DNA of 64,000 bases, from positions 2,481,001 through 2,545,000 of the forward strand of contig NZ_CP144918.1 in assembly GCF_036700095.1 (NCBI RefSeq), given 5' to 3'. Both the position numbers and the translations under genes were made by a program. The stretch is from Pelagerythrobacter marensis (GTDB lineage Bacteria > Pseudomonadota > Alphaproteobacteria > Sphingomonadales > Sphingomonadaceae). Every line of letters begins with the position of its first letter. The first letter of the stretch is position 1. Of this stretch, positions 22,814 through 30,669 are shown in pieces. The notes beneath the pieces are model-generated. The model was not told where the DNA came from and ran no database searches. It saw nothing but the letters and a program-made list of their open reading frames with translations.

Positions 22814-23926
22814 ATGAAGCTCGCAGTCTACAATGTCGAAAATCTGTTCGATCGCGCCAAGGCGATGAATCTTGCAAGCTGGGACGAAGGCCGCCCGGTG
22901 CTGGAGAAGTTCGCCGAGTTGAATCAACTGCTTGGCGAGATCGACTATACGCCTGCCGACAAGTCGCGCATGGTCGCGTTGATGCGGGAACTGGGGCTGG
23001 AAAAGTCCGACACCGGCCCCTTCGTCATCCTGCGCCGCAACCGGGGCGGCCTGTTGCGCCGGCCCAGGCCCGGCGGCATCGTGATCGAGGCAAACGGCCG
23101 TGCCGACTGGGTGGGATCGCTGGAACTGCGCTACGAACCGGTCAACGAACATGCGATGCGCAACACCGCGCGGGTAATGATCGACATTCAGGCTGACGTA
23201 CTCGGAGTGGTCGAGGCCGAAAGCCGCCCGGTGCTGAGCGCCTTCAATACCGAAATCCTTCCCGCACTCGGCGGCGAGGCATTTCGGCACGTGATGCTGA
23301 TCGACGGCAATGACGAGCGCGGCATCGATGTCGGTCTTATGAGCCGGGACGGCTATCCGATCGGAACGATGCGCAGCCATGTCGATGACAGGCTGCCGAA
23401 CGGCCAACCCGTCTTCTCGCGCGACTGCCCGGAGTTCGAAGTGACGACGCCGAGCGGCAATCGGCTGCTGGTGCTGGTCAACCATCTCAAGAGCAAAGGC
23501 TATGGCGGCATGGCCGCGTCCAACGCGAAGCGGAAGGCGCAGGCCGAGCGGATCGCTCAGATCTATAAGAGTCTGATCGACAATGGTGAGACCAATGTCG
23601 CGATCATCGGCGACTTCAACGACACCCCCGCGAGCGCACCGCTTGCCCCACTGCTGGACGAGACCGATCTCAAGGACATTTTCGAGCACCCCGCTTTCGA
23701 TGATGGCGGCTGGCCGGGCACTTATGGTCTGTGCAACGCCTCGAACAAGATCGACTATATCCTGCTCTCGCCCGGCCTGTTCGACCGCGTTCAGTCGGGC
23801 GGCGTATTCCGCAAGGGCATGTGGCCCGGCTCCCGACCGAGGCGCTGGGACGCCTATGCCGAAGTCAAGCGTCCGGCCGATGCAGGATCGGATCACGCCG
23901 CTCTCTGGGCGGAGATCGACATTTGA
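22814..23926 (+). CDS. Endonuclease/exonuclease/phosphatase-fold protein
   Basis: A 370-residue protein with the EEP-fold catalytic pattern in order: NVENLFDR, VVEAESRPVL (metal-binding Glu), NHLKSKG, IIGDFNDTP (D-x-N), SNKIDYILLSPG and the terminal DHAALWAEI (Asp-His). No signal peptide is visible, so it is probably cytoplasmic. Such proteins cleave nucleic acid phosphodiesters or remove phosphates from small molecules. The substrate cannot be told. The start is the ATG at 22814; the preceding tandem repeat provides its leader. Confidence 0.88.
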   Translation: MKLAVYNVENLFDRAKAMNLASWDEGRPVLEKFAELNQLLGEIDYTPADKSRMVALMRELGLEKSDTGPFVILRRNRGGLLRRPRPGGIVIEANGRADWVGSLELRYEPVNEHAMRNTARVMIDIQADVLGVVEAESRPVLSAFNTEILPALGGEAFRHVMLIDGNDERGIDVGLMSRDGYPIGTMRSHVDDRLPNGQPVFSRDCPEFEVTTPSGNRLLVLVNHLKSKGYGGMAASNAKRKAQAERIAQIYKSLIDNGETNVAIIGDFNDTPASAPLAPLLDETDLKDIFEHPAFDDGGWPGTYGLCNASNKIDYILLSPGLFDRVQSGGVFRKGMWPGSRPRRWDAYAEVKRPADAGSDHAALWAEIDI

Positions 23927-23978
23927 TCGATGGTCCGGCCGCAAGGCAGTAAGCTCGTCGACCAGAGGATCGAACAGC

Positions 23979-24212
23979 GTGGCGACCGAGCTGGATGACG
24001 CCGGGGTCGAGGATATCCGGCCGATCACCGGCCATGACCAGGCAAACACCAACAAGATCAACGAGCGCAAAGCCACTGCCATCGCCAGAAAGCGGCGCGA
24101 GCACCTTACGCTTTTGGCCGACCCCGAAGCCGACGACAGCGAAGGAAGCTCCGCCGATTTGCCGGAACGCGATACGTCCAATGTCGGAATGAAAGGAGGA
24201 TATGGCGGCTAA
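23979..24212 (+). CDS. Small charged hypothetical protein
   Basis: A 77-residue product from a GTG start, rich in Asp/Glu and Arg (KATAIARKRREHLTLLADPE) and ending in GMKGGYGG. No family recognised. Codon bias is acceptable. It is the last chromosomal gene before the left end of the genomic island. A longer in-frame extension upstream overlaps the previous gene and is not believable. Confidence 0.4.
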   Translation: MATELDDAGVEDIRPITGHDQANTNKINERKATAIARKRREHLTLLADPEADDSEGSSADLPERDTSNVGMKGGYGG

Positions 24213-24224
24213 GCTACTGAGAAT

Positions 24225-24270
24225 ATGGTGGACGCACTAGGGCTCGAACCTAGGACCCGCTGATTAAGAG
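24225..24270. repeat. attL: 46-bp copy of tRNA-Lys 3' portion
   Basis: This stretch is identical over 46 bp to 44,101-44,146, which is the 3' half (CCA end to anticodon loop) of the intact tRNA-Lys. It includes ACTAGGGCTCGAACCTAGGA and CCCGCTGATTAAGAG. The identity stops sharply after GATTAAGAG, where the sequence runs on into CTAGCCATAAGCTCTT instead of the rest of the tRNA. This is the displaced chromosomal half of the attachment site left by tRNA-targeted integration. Confidence 0.95.
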
Positions 24271-24639
24271 CTAGCCATAAGCTCTTGTTATTCCTTGTCA
24301 TTCTGCGTCATTTCGCGTCTTGGGGAACACGAAAACGTATCTTCGACCCGCTGATTCCGAGGCATATTGCTTCACGTCTGGTCACGCAAGTTCGGGCGCC
24401 CGGGACCCCCGTGATACCCACACGGAAGATCGTCGATTTTCTGGGTATCAGAGCGATGGAGGGGAGAGGCGGGGCGATCTTCTACGAAGCCTCGCAGCAA
24501 CGTCATATCGATTGTGGGTGTTCGCGTCAGGAAAAATCCTGGTGCCGCTACGATGGTAACCTTGCGCGCGTTGGTAACGGATTCGTTATTCTCGAGAGGT
24601 GAAAGTCACGAGGTCGTTACTTCGTTGGATGGAATGGCC
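24271..24639. other. Non-coding island left end
   Basis: The sequence between attL and the acetyltransferase gene is 369 nt. Adjacent to attL, AAGAGCTAGCCATAAGCTCTT forms an inverted repeat. At 24,345-24,356 there is a 12-bp match (GACCCGCTGATT) to the core of the att site. I see no believable coding gene here; open frames are short and patternless. Confidence 0.5.
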
Positions 24640-25167
24640 CTATGTCGAATTGGCAGACGGATTTGCCTTCTTGAGTGCGGCCGTCGCCGTGGATGTGAGC
24701 ATGAACAGCCGATCAGGATGCATCGGGAAGGGGATGAACCCGAACGATCGATAAAAGTCCGACGCGGAACCGTTCTTCGCTTGAACCACGATGGCAAAGA
24801 CGGCCAAATCTTGCGCCACATTGACAATTCGATGCAAGGCATCGGCTATCAAAATCTCACCAATGCCTTTGCCGCGTGATCGCTCGTGCCGGGCAAGCCG
24901 ACCGATTAAAGCGGCTGGGATGTGATCGTAGCGAGGAAGCTTTGCGGCGACATCATCCGGCATTTCGTCCAATGACAGGGTGAATGCGCTTAAGCTGTAG
25001 AAGCCGACAATCTGTGAATCATCGTCAAGTGCGACAAAGACGCGCGCGACGTTCCGGCGCTCATCTTGCCCCGCGCGTTTCTGGAACCACTCGTCAAGCT
25101 CCGCCTCACCACAGCGAAAGTGCGAACGGTCGTGGCGCTTGGCGAGCGGTTCAAATGTGATAGCCAA
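24640..25167 (-). CDS. GNAT acetyltransferase toxin (TacT-like)
   Basis: A 175-residue GNAT-fold protein with the acetyl-CoA loop motif ERSRGKGIGEILIADAL (about residues 96-110) and a C-terminal FYRSFGFIPF with the Tyr used for catalysis in this group. GNAT toxins of the TacT/AtaT class acetylate aminoacyl-tRNA and block translation. The gene lies 6 nt downstream of a DUF1778 antitoxin gene on the same strand, the standard TA order. Located just inside attL, it could stabilise the island. Confidence 0.88.
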   Translation of the reverse strand: MAITFEPLAKRHDRSHFRCGEAELDEWFQKRAGQDERRNVARVFVALDDDSQIVGFYSLSAFTLSLDEMPDDVAAKLPRYDHIPAALIGRLARHERSRGKGIGEILIADALHRIVNVAQDLAVFAIVVQAKNGSASDFYRSFGFIPFPMHPDRLFMLTSTATAALKKANPSANST

Positions 25168-25173
25168 GCAGGA

Positions 25174-25464
25174 TCAGCCGACGACAGATTTATGGCGTTC
25201 AAATGCCTTGATCAGTCGATCGGCAGGCGCAGGCGGGTTGGCAACCGCTTTCAGGAAAGCGTCGGCGTCGGCTTGCGAAAGCCTCATGCGCTCATGTTCA
25301 TCGAGCACGCGGCGCGCACCCTCATAAGCAAGGTCGCCAGCCGTCATGCCGCTCACAGCCATTGCACGCTTGATCAACGCTTTGGCAGACGTCGCCACGC
25401 GCAATTCCATGCGCTCGCGCTTGATTTCGCTGTGCTGGGTCTGGCGGGATGAAGCTGACACCAT
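25174..25464 (-). CDS. DUF1778 antitoxin (TacA-like)
   Basis: A 96-residue protein. The middle segment RMELRVATSAKALIKRAMAV is the ribbon-helix-helix DNA-binding part of DUF1778 antitoxins. The C-terminal part DADAFLKAVANPPAPADRL is the toxin-neutralising region. An in-frame GTG lies one codon upstream; I chose the ATG at 25464. The upstream palindrome at 25,491-25,505 is a likely operator for autoregulation. Confidence 0.88.
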   Translation of the reverse strand: MVSASSRQTQHSEIKRERMELRVATSAKALIKRAMAVSGMTAGDLAYEGARRVLDEHERMRLSQADADAFLKAVANPPAPADRLIKAFERHKSVVG

Positions 25465-25490
25465 CACAAATTCCTTTCATGCATTCATAT

Positions 25491-25505
25491 ACGGCATTTT
25501 GCCGT
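25491..25505. promoter_or_regulatory. Palindrome upstream of TacA-like antitoxin gene
   Basis: ACGGCATTTTGCCGT is an inverted repeat (ACGGCA/TGCCGT with a 3-nt centre) 27 nt before the antitoxin start. Ribbon-helix-helix antitoxins typically autorepress at such sites. No footprint is known. Confidence 0.45.
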
Positions 25506-25605
25506 GCAATACAATGTGGAACGGCTTACCGATCAGGAAACAGCTGAAATGTGATCAATAGAATCCTACGCTATCGATCATGACACCCATGCAGGGAGCG
25601 GCGGC

Positions 25606-25797
25606 GTGAACAAAAAGACAATCAAGCAACATGAGACTGATCGACTGGGTTGTGATGCTGCCGCCGAAGATACGGCATGGCAGGAACTGAAAGTCGTGCT
25701 GGAACACAGGATCACCGAGGGCGTGGCGGACGGCACATCAGCCAAAAATGTTGATGCCATCGTTGATGAGGAATTGAGCAAAGACAGCCCTGCTTGA
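25606..25797 (+). CDS. Small hypothetical protein, antitoxin-like layout
   Basis: A 63-residue, acidic product from a GTG start with a good GGGAG ribosome site 6-8 nt upstream. The C-terminal LEHRITEGVADGTSAKNVDA resembles the tail of ParD/RHH-type antitoxins, but I cannot place it in a family. Its stop overlaps the TTG of the following 49-residue ORF (TTGA), which in turn overlaps hipB. Confidence 0.4.
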   Translation: MNKKTIKQHETDRLGCDAAAEDTAWQELKVVLEHRITEGVADGTSAKNVDAIVDEELSKDSPA

Positions 25798-25943
25798 CCT
25801 ATGCTGATGCCGGCCACGAAAAATTCCTGAACGGTAAAATTGCGGTCTCTGCCTCGCTCGATTTGTATAAATTTACCGATCGGGAACATTATTGTTGCAT
25901 TTGGGCGAAAAGGCTCATAATATCCCGATCGGGAAAACCGTGA
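25794..25943 (+). CDS. Possible 49-residue ORF bridging to hipB
   Basis: This open frame runs from a TTG at 25794 (overlapping the previous stop) to a TGA at 25941-25943 that overlaps the hipB start as TGATG. The product begins MTYADAGHEKFLNGKIAVSA (TTG read as Met). No family recognised. Being fully open with overlaps at both ends is suggestive of coupling, but 50 open codons can occur by chance and the start is weak. It runs through the two HipB-operator palindromes. Confidence 0.25.
   Translation: MTYADAGHEKFLNGKIAVSASLDLYKFTDREHYCCIWAKRLIISRSGKP
25875..25885. promoter_or_regulatory. Putative HipB operator box 1
   Basis: ACCGATCGGGA, a half-palindrome very similar to box 2 (TCCCGATCGGGA), about 58 nt before hipB. 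HipB proteins bind paired palindromic boxes upstream of their own operon and repress it. Spacing between box centres is about 48-49 nt. Confidence 0.45.
25923..25934. promoter_or_regulatory. Putative HipB operator box 2
   Basis: TCCCGATCGGGA is a perfect 12-bp palindrome 8 nt before the hipB ATG. Together with box 1 it fits autorepression of hipBA. Inference from family practice, not shown experimentally here. Confidence 0.5.
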
Positions 25944-26149
25944 TGCTCGACACCAACGCCATAGGAAAAATCGTCCGCGAGGAACGCAAGGCGCTGGGGC
26001 TGCGTCAGGCAGAGCTTGCCGCTGCCAGCGGCGTTGGTGTGAGATTCCTTGTGGACTTGGAGCGGGGCAAGCCGACCGTCCAGCTCGGCAAAGTGATGGC
26101 AGTCCTAGCGGCGTTGGGGTGCTCGCTCGATATTCGGCGACCGCAATGA
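25943..26149 (+). CDS. hipB: HipB-like HTH antitoxin
   Basis: A 68-residue XRE-type helix-turn-helix protein (GKIVREERKALGLRQAELAA, followed by ASGVGVRFLVDLERGKPTVQ). HipB neutralises HipA and represses the operon. The start is the ATG at 25943; an upstream in-frame TTG at 25892 is less likely. Its stop overlaps hipA as ATGA, so the two are translationally coupled. Confidence 0.9.
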   Translation: MLDTNAIGKIVREERKALGLRQAELAAASGVGVRFLVDLERGKPTVQLGKVMAVLAALGCSLDIRRPQ

Positions 26150-27420
26150 GCGGGCCGATCCTCGATAGCCTGAGCGTTTGGTGGGGGCAGCGTATTGCTG
26201 GAACGCTTTCGATCGATCGCGGCGGCGCGATGCACTTTGCCTATGCGCCTGATTGGCTGACCGCCCCCGATGCGCCTGACTTGTCGCGCGCGATGCCCAA
26301 GCGCGAAACCGAATATGATGACGCCATCTGCAAAGCGGTCTTCGGTGGTCTGCTTCCCGAGGAAGGGCAGCGCACCGCGATTGCTCGCGCGCTTGGTGTT
26401 TCTCCCGACAACCCATTTCGATTGCTGGCGGCATTGGGCGGCGATGTTGCGGGCGCGCTCGCGTTTCTGCCCACAGGCGAGCATCCACCACAAGCGACGA
26501 CAGGCGATCCGGAGCCCTTGGATGATTCGGCGCTTGCCGAACTGATCGAACGGCTGCCGCGCGTGCCGATGCTTGCAGGAGAAGGGGGCGCACGTCTCAG
26601 TCTCGCCGGCGCGCAGACCAAGCTCCCGGTCGTGCTCATAGGTGGCCAGATCGCCGTTCCCTTGCCCGGCCAACCTTCAACCCATCTGATAAAGCCCGAA
26701 CCGGATCGTTTTCCGGGCCTTGCCGCGAATGAGGCCTATTGCCTCGCCCTCGCGCGCGCCGTGGGCTTTGATGCCGTGGATGCGGAATGGAGGCAGGTCA
26801 ACGGGCGGCCCTATCTGCTTGTGACCCGCTACGATCGTGTGGCAGCGGATGGCGAAATCCGGCGGTTGCATCAAGAGGATTTTGCGCAGGCGCTGGGCGT
26901 TCCATCGAACCGCAAATATGCGGCTGAAGGCGGGCCGGTGTTTCGGGACTGCTTCGCCCTGCTGCGCGAGGCGGCAGCACGTCCGGCGCTTGAGGTGCTG
27001 AAGCTGGTCGATGCGGCCATCTTCAACGTCATCATCGGTAATGCCGACGCCCATGCGAAGAATTTCAGCCTGCTGCGACAGGAAGACGACGGCGGTCCTA
27101 TCGTCCTCGCTCCGCTCTATGATCTGGTCGGCACGGTGATCTGGCCCGAGCTGTCTCCGCGCTTCGCAATGACGTTCGGTGGAGCCGGGACATTGGAGCA
27201 GTTGGAGGCCAAGCATTTCGATCGGTTCGCAGCCGATGCAGGCGTTGCAGCGCCCTTCGTGCGACGTCGGGCTTCGCAATTGGCGGAAGCCGTGGCCGAT
27301 GCGATCGAGGGCGACTTGAACGTTACGGGGCTTGATAATCGCGAACTCATAGCGACTCAGGCGGACGCCATCCGGGATCGTGCCCAGCGTTTCATGTTCA
27401 AGGCTCGCGCGCGTAGTTGA
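26146..27420 (+). CDS. hipA: HipA-like serine/threonine kinase toxin
   Basis: A 424-residue HipA-family kinase. Family HipA phosphorylates glutamyl-tRNA synthetase or related targets, causing growth arrest. Seen in order: SLAGAQTKLPVVL (about residue 152), THLIKPEPDRFP with the ATP-contacting Lys 183, EDFAQALGVPSNRKY, the catalytic loop IIGNADAHAKNFSLL (Asp 301, Asn 306) and APLYDLV with metal-binding Asp 326. All key residues are present, so it should be active. Overlap with hipB is the standard arrangement. Confidence 0.92.
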   Translation: MSGPILDSLSVWWGQRIAGTLSIDRGGAMHFAYAPDWLTAPDAPDLSRAMPKRETEYDDAICKAVFGGLLPEEGQRTAIARALGVSPDNPFRLLAALGGDVAGALAFLPTGEHPPQATTGDPEPLDDSALAELIERLPRVPMLAGEGGARLSLAGAQTKLPVVLIGGQIAVPLPGQPSTHLIKPEPDRFPGLAANEAYCLALARAVGFDAVDAEWRQVNGRPYLLVTRYDRVAADGEIRRLHQEDFAQALGVPSNRKYAAEGGPVFRDCFALLREAAARPALEVLKLVDAAIFNVIIGNADAHAKNFSLLRQEDDGGPIVLAPLYDLVGTVIWPELSPRFAMTFGGAGTLEQLEAKHFDRFAADAGVAAPFVRRRASQLAEAVADAIEGDLNVTGLDNRELIATQADAIRDRAQRFMFKARARS

Positions 27421-27624
27421 TAGCCGACACGTAATCGCGTGAGACCGAAAACCCAGAATCAGTGTCGCGGCACTTGGTCCGACTATCGATGCTGGCTCTC
27501 TATCCAAACGACCCCCCGGGTGCGGGGAGGCATGGTCACATCGCGTCACGCTGCACTTTCCTGTTTCAGGTCCTTCGCGACCCGGGATTTTCTTTGAGAT
27601 TGGCGGAATTCCGTGATTATTGAA

Positions 27625-27646
27625 GTGTCATTCGAAAGGATGACAC
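27625..27646 (+). promoter_or_regulatory. Hairpin around the integrase ribosome-binding site
   Basis: GTGTCAT and ATGACAC pair perfectly around an 8-nt loop (TCGAAAGG). The AAAGGA Shine-Dalgarno sequence of the integrase spans the loop and the first base of the right arm, so it would be partly occluded in the folded RNA, directly abutting the ATG at 27647. It could be an RNA control element or an operator for a dimeric protein. Confidence 0.5.
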
Positions 27647-28804
27647 ATGCAAAAGGCGCTGACTGCAAAGACCCTCGACGCCCTGAAGCCGCAGGCAAAA
27701 CGCTACGAGGTTCATGATCTTCATTGCCCCGGCATGAGCGTCCGGGTCTCGGCGCAGGGCCAGAAGGTCTTCACGGTCAAGTTCCGCTACGGCCTTGAAC
27801 AGAAGCGCATGAAGCTGGGCGTCTATCCCCGCATCTCGCTCGCCACGGCCCGCGAAAAGGCGATCGACATCTTGCGGCAGGTTGATGAAGGTATCGATCC
27901 GACCAAGCGCAGGCGCACGGCCAATATGAAGGTCGAGAATATCTGCCGGGAATTCATCCGGCTTCACGCATTGCCGCGCAACAAGAGCTGGCGCGAGGCT
28001 GAACGCATCTTGGATCGCGAATTCGTCGGCACCTTCGGGCAGCGCGACATTCGCGAGATCAAGCGGTTCGATGTGCTGGAAATCATGGACGCCGCCGTCG
28101 CGCGCGGTTCGACCTATCAGGCCAATCGCATCCATTCGAACATGCGCAAGCTGTTCAACTGGTGTGTCGAGCGCGGCATCCTTGATGCCAGTCCCATCAA
28201 TGGCCTGAAGCCGTTGACCAAGGAGGAGTCGCGCGATCGGGTGTTGGAGGATAACGAGATCGTCCGGCTGCTGCGTGCTTGCCGCAACGATGTCTATCCT
28301 TTCCGCCAGTTCGTGCCGATGTTGCTGGCGACGGCGCAGCGCCGGGGAGAGTTGGCCGAGATGCGCTGGAGCGAAGTCGATCTCGACGCCAGGCAATGGG
28401 TCATTCCCGCCGAACGCTCGAAGAATGGCAAGCCGCATGTCGTGCCGCTCAGCGCCTTTGCGCTTGCCGTCCTTGATGAGGTGCCGCGTTTCCTCGATTG
28501 CGACTATGTGTTCACGACCACCCGCCGGTCACCCGTCAGCGGCTTTTCGAAGATGCTGCGCCGTTTGTCCGAAGGTTCCCAGACGTCCGGTTGGCGCTTG
28601 CACGATCTGAGGCGAACCGCCGCCTCGGGTATGGCACGGCTAGGCGTAGCGCCGCATGTGGTCGAAAAGGTGCTGAACCATATTTCGGGCACGATTTCCG
28701 GTGTCGCGGCTGTCTACAACCGTTATGGCTACGACAAAGAGAAACGCGACGCCTTGGAGCAATGGGGGCAACTGCTTGAGGGATATAACAAGCGAACTGA
28801 GTGA
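27647..28804 (+). CDS. int: Tyrosine-family site-specific integrase
   Basis: A 385-residue recombinase. The N-terminal DUF4102-type DNA-binding part (KRYEVHDLHCPGMSVRVSAQ, KFRYG, LGVYPRISLATAR) is followed by a SAM-like core-binding domain and the catalytic domain. The catalytic residues are visible: Arg near QRRGEL (about 233), His-x-x-Arg in LHDLRRTAASG (319-322), His in VLNHISG (345) and the nucleophilic Tyr in VYNRYGYD (357). It is predicted to catalyse insertion and excision at tRNA-Lys. Confidence 0.95.
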   Translation: MQKALTAKTLDALKPQAKRYEVHDLHCPGMSVRVSAQGQKVFTVKFRYGLEQKRMKLGVYPRISLATAREKAIDILRQVDEGIDPTKRRRTANMKVENICREFIRLHALPRNKSWREAERILDREFVGTFGQRDIREIKRFDVLEIMDAAVARGSTYQANRIHSNMRKLFNWCVERGILDASPINGLKPLTKEESRDRVLEDNEIVRLLRACRNDVYPFRQFVPMLLATAQRRGELAEMRWSEVDLDARQWVIPAERSKNGKPHVVPLSAFALAVLDEVPRFLDCDYVFTTTRRSPVSGFSKMLRRLSEGSQTSGWRLHDLRRTAASGMARLGVAPHVVEKVLNHISGTISGVAAVYNRYGYDKEKRDALEQWGQLLEGYNKRTE

Positions 28805-29423
28805 ACTTTTCGGCGATGCCGTCATGCAAGAGATTGCCGATATCGCCGGTGTTGCGGGGAAGGGGGCGATTGCCGACTTACAAACCCGGTTGAAGGCGGT
28901 TGGCACTGAATATCGTCGCGTCATTTCCATCACACCATGCGACCTGCCCGGAGCGCCCTCGGGCGATACATTGTCGCAGCGGCTTGCGTGGGTGGATGCA
29001 CAATTGCTCAATCCGGTTGAAAGACTGCTCGAGGCGCTTGAACCTGAAAATCGTCACATGCTGTCGCTATGGCCCGAGGAGCCCAATGCGGACCTGATCC
29101 CCGACTATGACGAGATCGCCGAGCAATTGGAGAACTTGCAATTGCTGGGCAAGAACCTCGCTATCATCATCGCGAAGTACCGGTTTCATGATCTGCCGCC
29201 CGGCCCGCTGATCCGATACCGGATCGTCGCCGCTATCGCTGAAGTGCTCGACGACGCACTGCCCGACCTTCGCCCCAGCCGGGGCACCTATGACGTCAGC
29301 ACCAAACAATTCCATGGCGTCTATCCCGCATTGATCCGCCGCATCTTTCTGGAGATCACCGGCCTGCATGAGCAGTTGGACCGGCTGATCAAGGAACAGG
29401 TCGACGAACGCCGCCAGCGATGA
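28776..29423 (+). CDS. Hypothetical protein downstream of integrase
   Basis: A helical protein of about 215 residues overlapping the end of int. The start is uncertain: TTG at 28776 has a GGGGGC ribosome-like site, while the first ATG is at 28824. It contains LLEALEPENRHMLSLWPEEP and a C-terminal ALIRRIFLEITGLHEQLDRL segment. No family recognised. I recall similar proteins next to integrases in sphingomonad islands. No function assigned. Confidence 0.55.
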   Translation: MRDITSELSELFGDAVMQEIADIAGVAGKGAIADLQTRLKAVGTEYRRVISITPCDLPGAPSGDTLSQRLAWVDAQLLNPVERLLEALEPENRHMLSLWPEEPNADLIPDYDEIAEQLENLQLLGKNLAIIIAKYRFHDLPPGPLIRYRIVAAIAEVLDDALPDLRPSRGTYDVSTKQFHGVYPALIRRIFLEITGLHEQLDRLIKEQVDERRQR

Positions 29424-29530
29424 ACATGCCATCGGCTTGTCCGATGATGTGTTCATTCGCCTCTGTAGAATCTCTTCGCCGCGTGGTCCTAATAATTCGC
29501 CGTCATTGAACGCGAAGAAAGGACCAAATC

Positions 29531-29740
29531 ATGACGGTATTGAATTCAAACAAGCTTCTACTGGTGCGACAGGACTTGCCACGCCTTGGCATCAACCTGT
29601 CTCCATCCACATTGTTGCGGCTCGAAGCGGCGGGGAAATTCCCCAAGCGCGTGCGCATCGGGGCGCATTCGGTGGCGTGGCTGGCTTCTGAAATCCATGC
29701 CCATATCGAAGCGCTTGCCGCTGAGCGGGAGGCGGCGTGA
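29531..29740 (+). CDS. AlpA-like HTH regulator
   Basis: A 69-residue protein with the AlpA/MerR-like winged helix typical of phage-derived islands: LVRQDLPRLGINLSPSTLLR, FPKRVRIGAHSVAWLASEI. AlpA-type regulators activate integrase or replication genes of P4-like satellites. An AAAGGA ribosome site precedes the ATG. Its stop overlaps the next gene's ATG (TGATG). Confidence 0.85.
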   Translation: MTVLNSNKLLLVRQDLPRLGINLSPSTLLRLEAAGKFPKRVRIGAHSVAWLASEIHAHIEALAAEREAA

Positions 29741-30669
29741 TGCGCGTTCCCAATCGATTCACTTCACTCGCCGATGCGGCTCCAAGTTCGCGCAGCCACG
29801 ATGCGATCGTCCGGTTCCTAGAAGAGGTGTGGGACTACTCGTCCACGGAATATACATTCCTATACACCCGCCGCGCTGGCACGAACCGAATGGTTCCGCA
29901 TCCCATCCGAGGCGAACGAGCCAGCAAGATCGGCCGTTTGCTGGAACAGCGTTCGCCGGAAAACCACGACTACTATTTCTGCCCGAATCCATTTGACGCT
30001 CCCCGGAACACGAAGGGCAGAGCTATGGCGACGCGCTACGCATGGTCCGACATCGATGATGCCGACCCTATGCGCTTCAAGCCGCAGCCAAACGTCCTTT
30101 GGGAAACGTCTACGGGCCGCTTTCAGGGGCTGTGGATTTGGCGAAAGACTGTGCCGGCCTTTGAGGCCGAACAGTACACGAAGAACCTCTGGAAGCTCTA
30201 TGGTGGTGACAGAGGAGCATGGTCAGCCAACAAGCTCCTGCGTGTGCCCGGTACGATCAACCACAAGCCTGAGCGGCATGGCGAGACAGTGCGTCTTGTC
30301 CATTATGACGCGCGGCCAAAACGGGTGCCGGAGGCAATTCGGGATCTGTCGGAGATGCACAAGCCGAGCTGCGATCGGGGCGGTGTCGATCCATCACGAT
30401 ATGATCCCCATGAAGTGATGCGACGCTACCGTCGGAGCATGGGCCTTGTCGCGGGCACGCTGATGACCGCGCGGATCGTGATGCGGACCGATCGATCCGG
30501 TGCGGTGTATCAAATCGTTTCCGCCATGGCGACTGCAGGGGCGACGGATGATGAAATCGCCGCCGTGCTGCTCGTCAATCCGTACTTCACATCCAAGTGG
30601 GGCAGCGATGTCGGCGAAGCCGAACGGCAAATCCTGCGCATCCGCAATCTTGTGGAGGCAGGCCGATGA
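29740..30669 (+). CDS. Probable AEP/RepB-type primase
   Basis: A 309-residue protein. The motif AWSDIDDADP (Asp 104, Asp 106) followed by GRFQGLWIWR fits the metal-binding and substrate motifs of archaeo-eukaryotic-type primases of the RepB_primase group, found in plasmids and phage satellites. It is coupled to AlpA upstream and to the RepA-like ATPase downstream (ATGA overlap). I assign it as a primase; the C-terminal 150 residues have no recognised domain. Confidence 0.75.
   Translation: MRVPNRFTSLADAAPSSRSHDAIVRFLEEVWDYSSTEYTFLYTRRAGTNRMVPHPIRGERASKIGRLLEQRSPENHDYYFCPNPFDAPRNTKGRAMATRYAWSDIDDADPMRFKPQPNVLWETSTGRFQGLWIWRKTVPAFEAEQYTKNLWKLYGGDRGAWSANKLLRVPGTINHKPERHGETVRLVHYDARPKRVPEAIRDLSEMHKPSCDRGGVDPSRYDPHEVMRRYRRSMGLVAGTLMTARIVMRTDRSGAVYQIVSAMATAGATDDEIAAVLLVNPYFTSKWGSDVGEAERQILRIRNLVEAGR

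Noticed and set aside
21728-24181. 817-codon minus-strand frame across LysR and EEP genes
   Set aside because: Runs across several real genes; no domain pattern.
24285-24602. Plus-strand 105-codon frame just inside attL
   Set aside because: TTG start, no ribosome site, no protein-like pattern; overlaps att-arm region.
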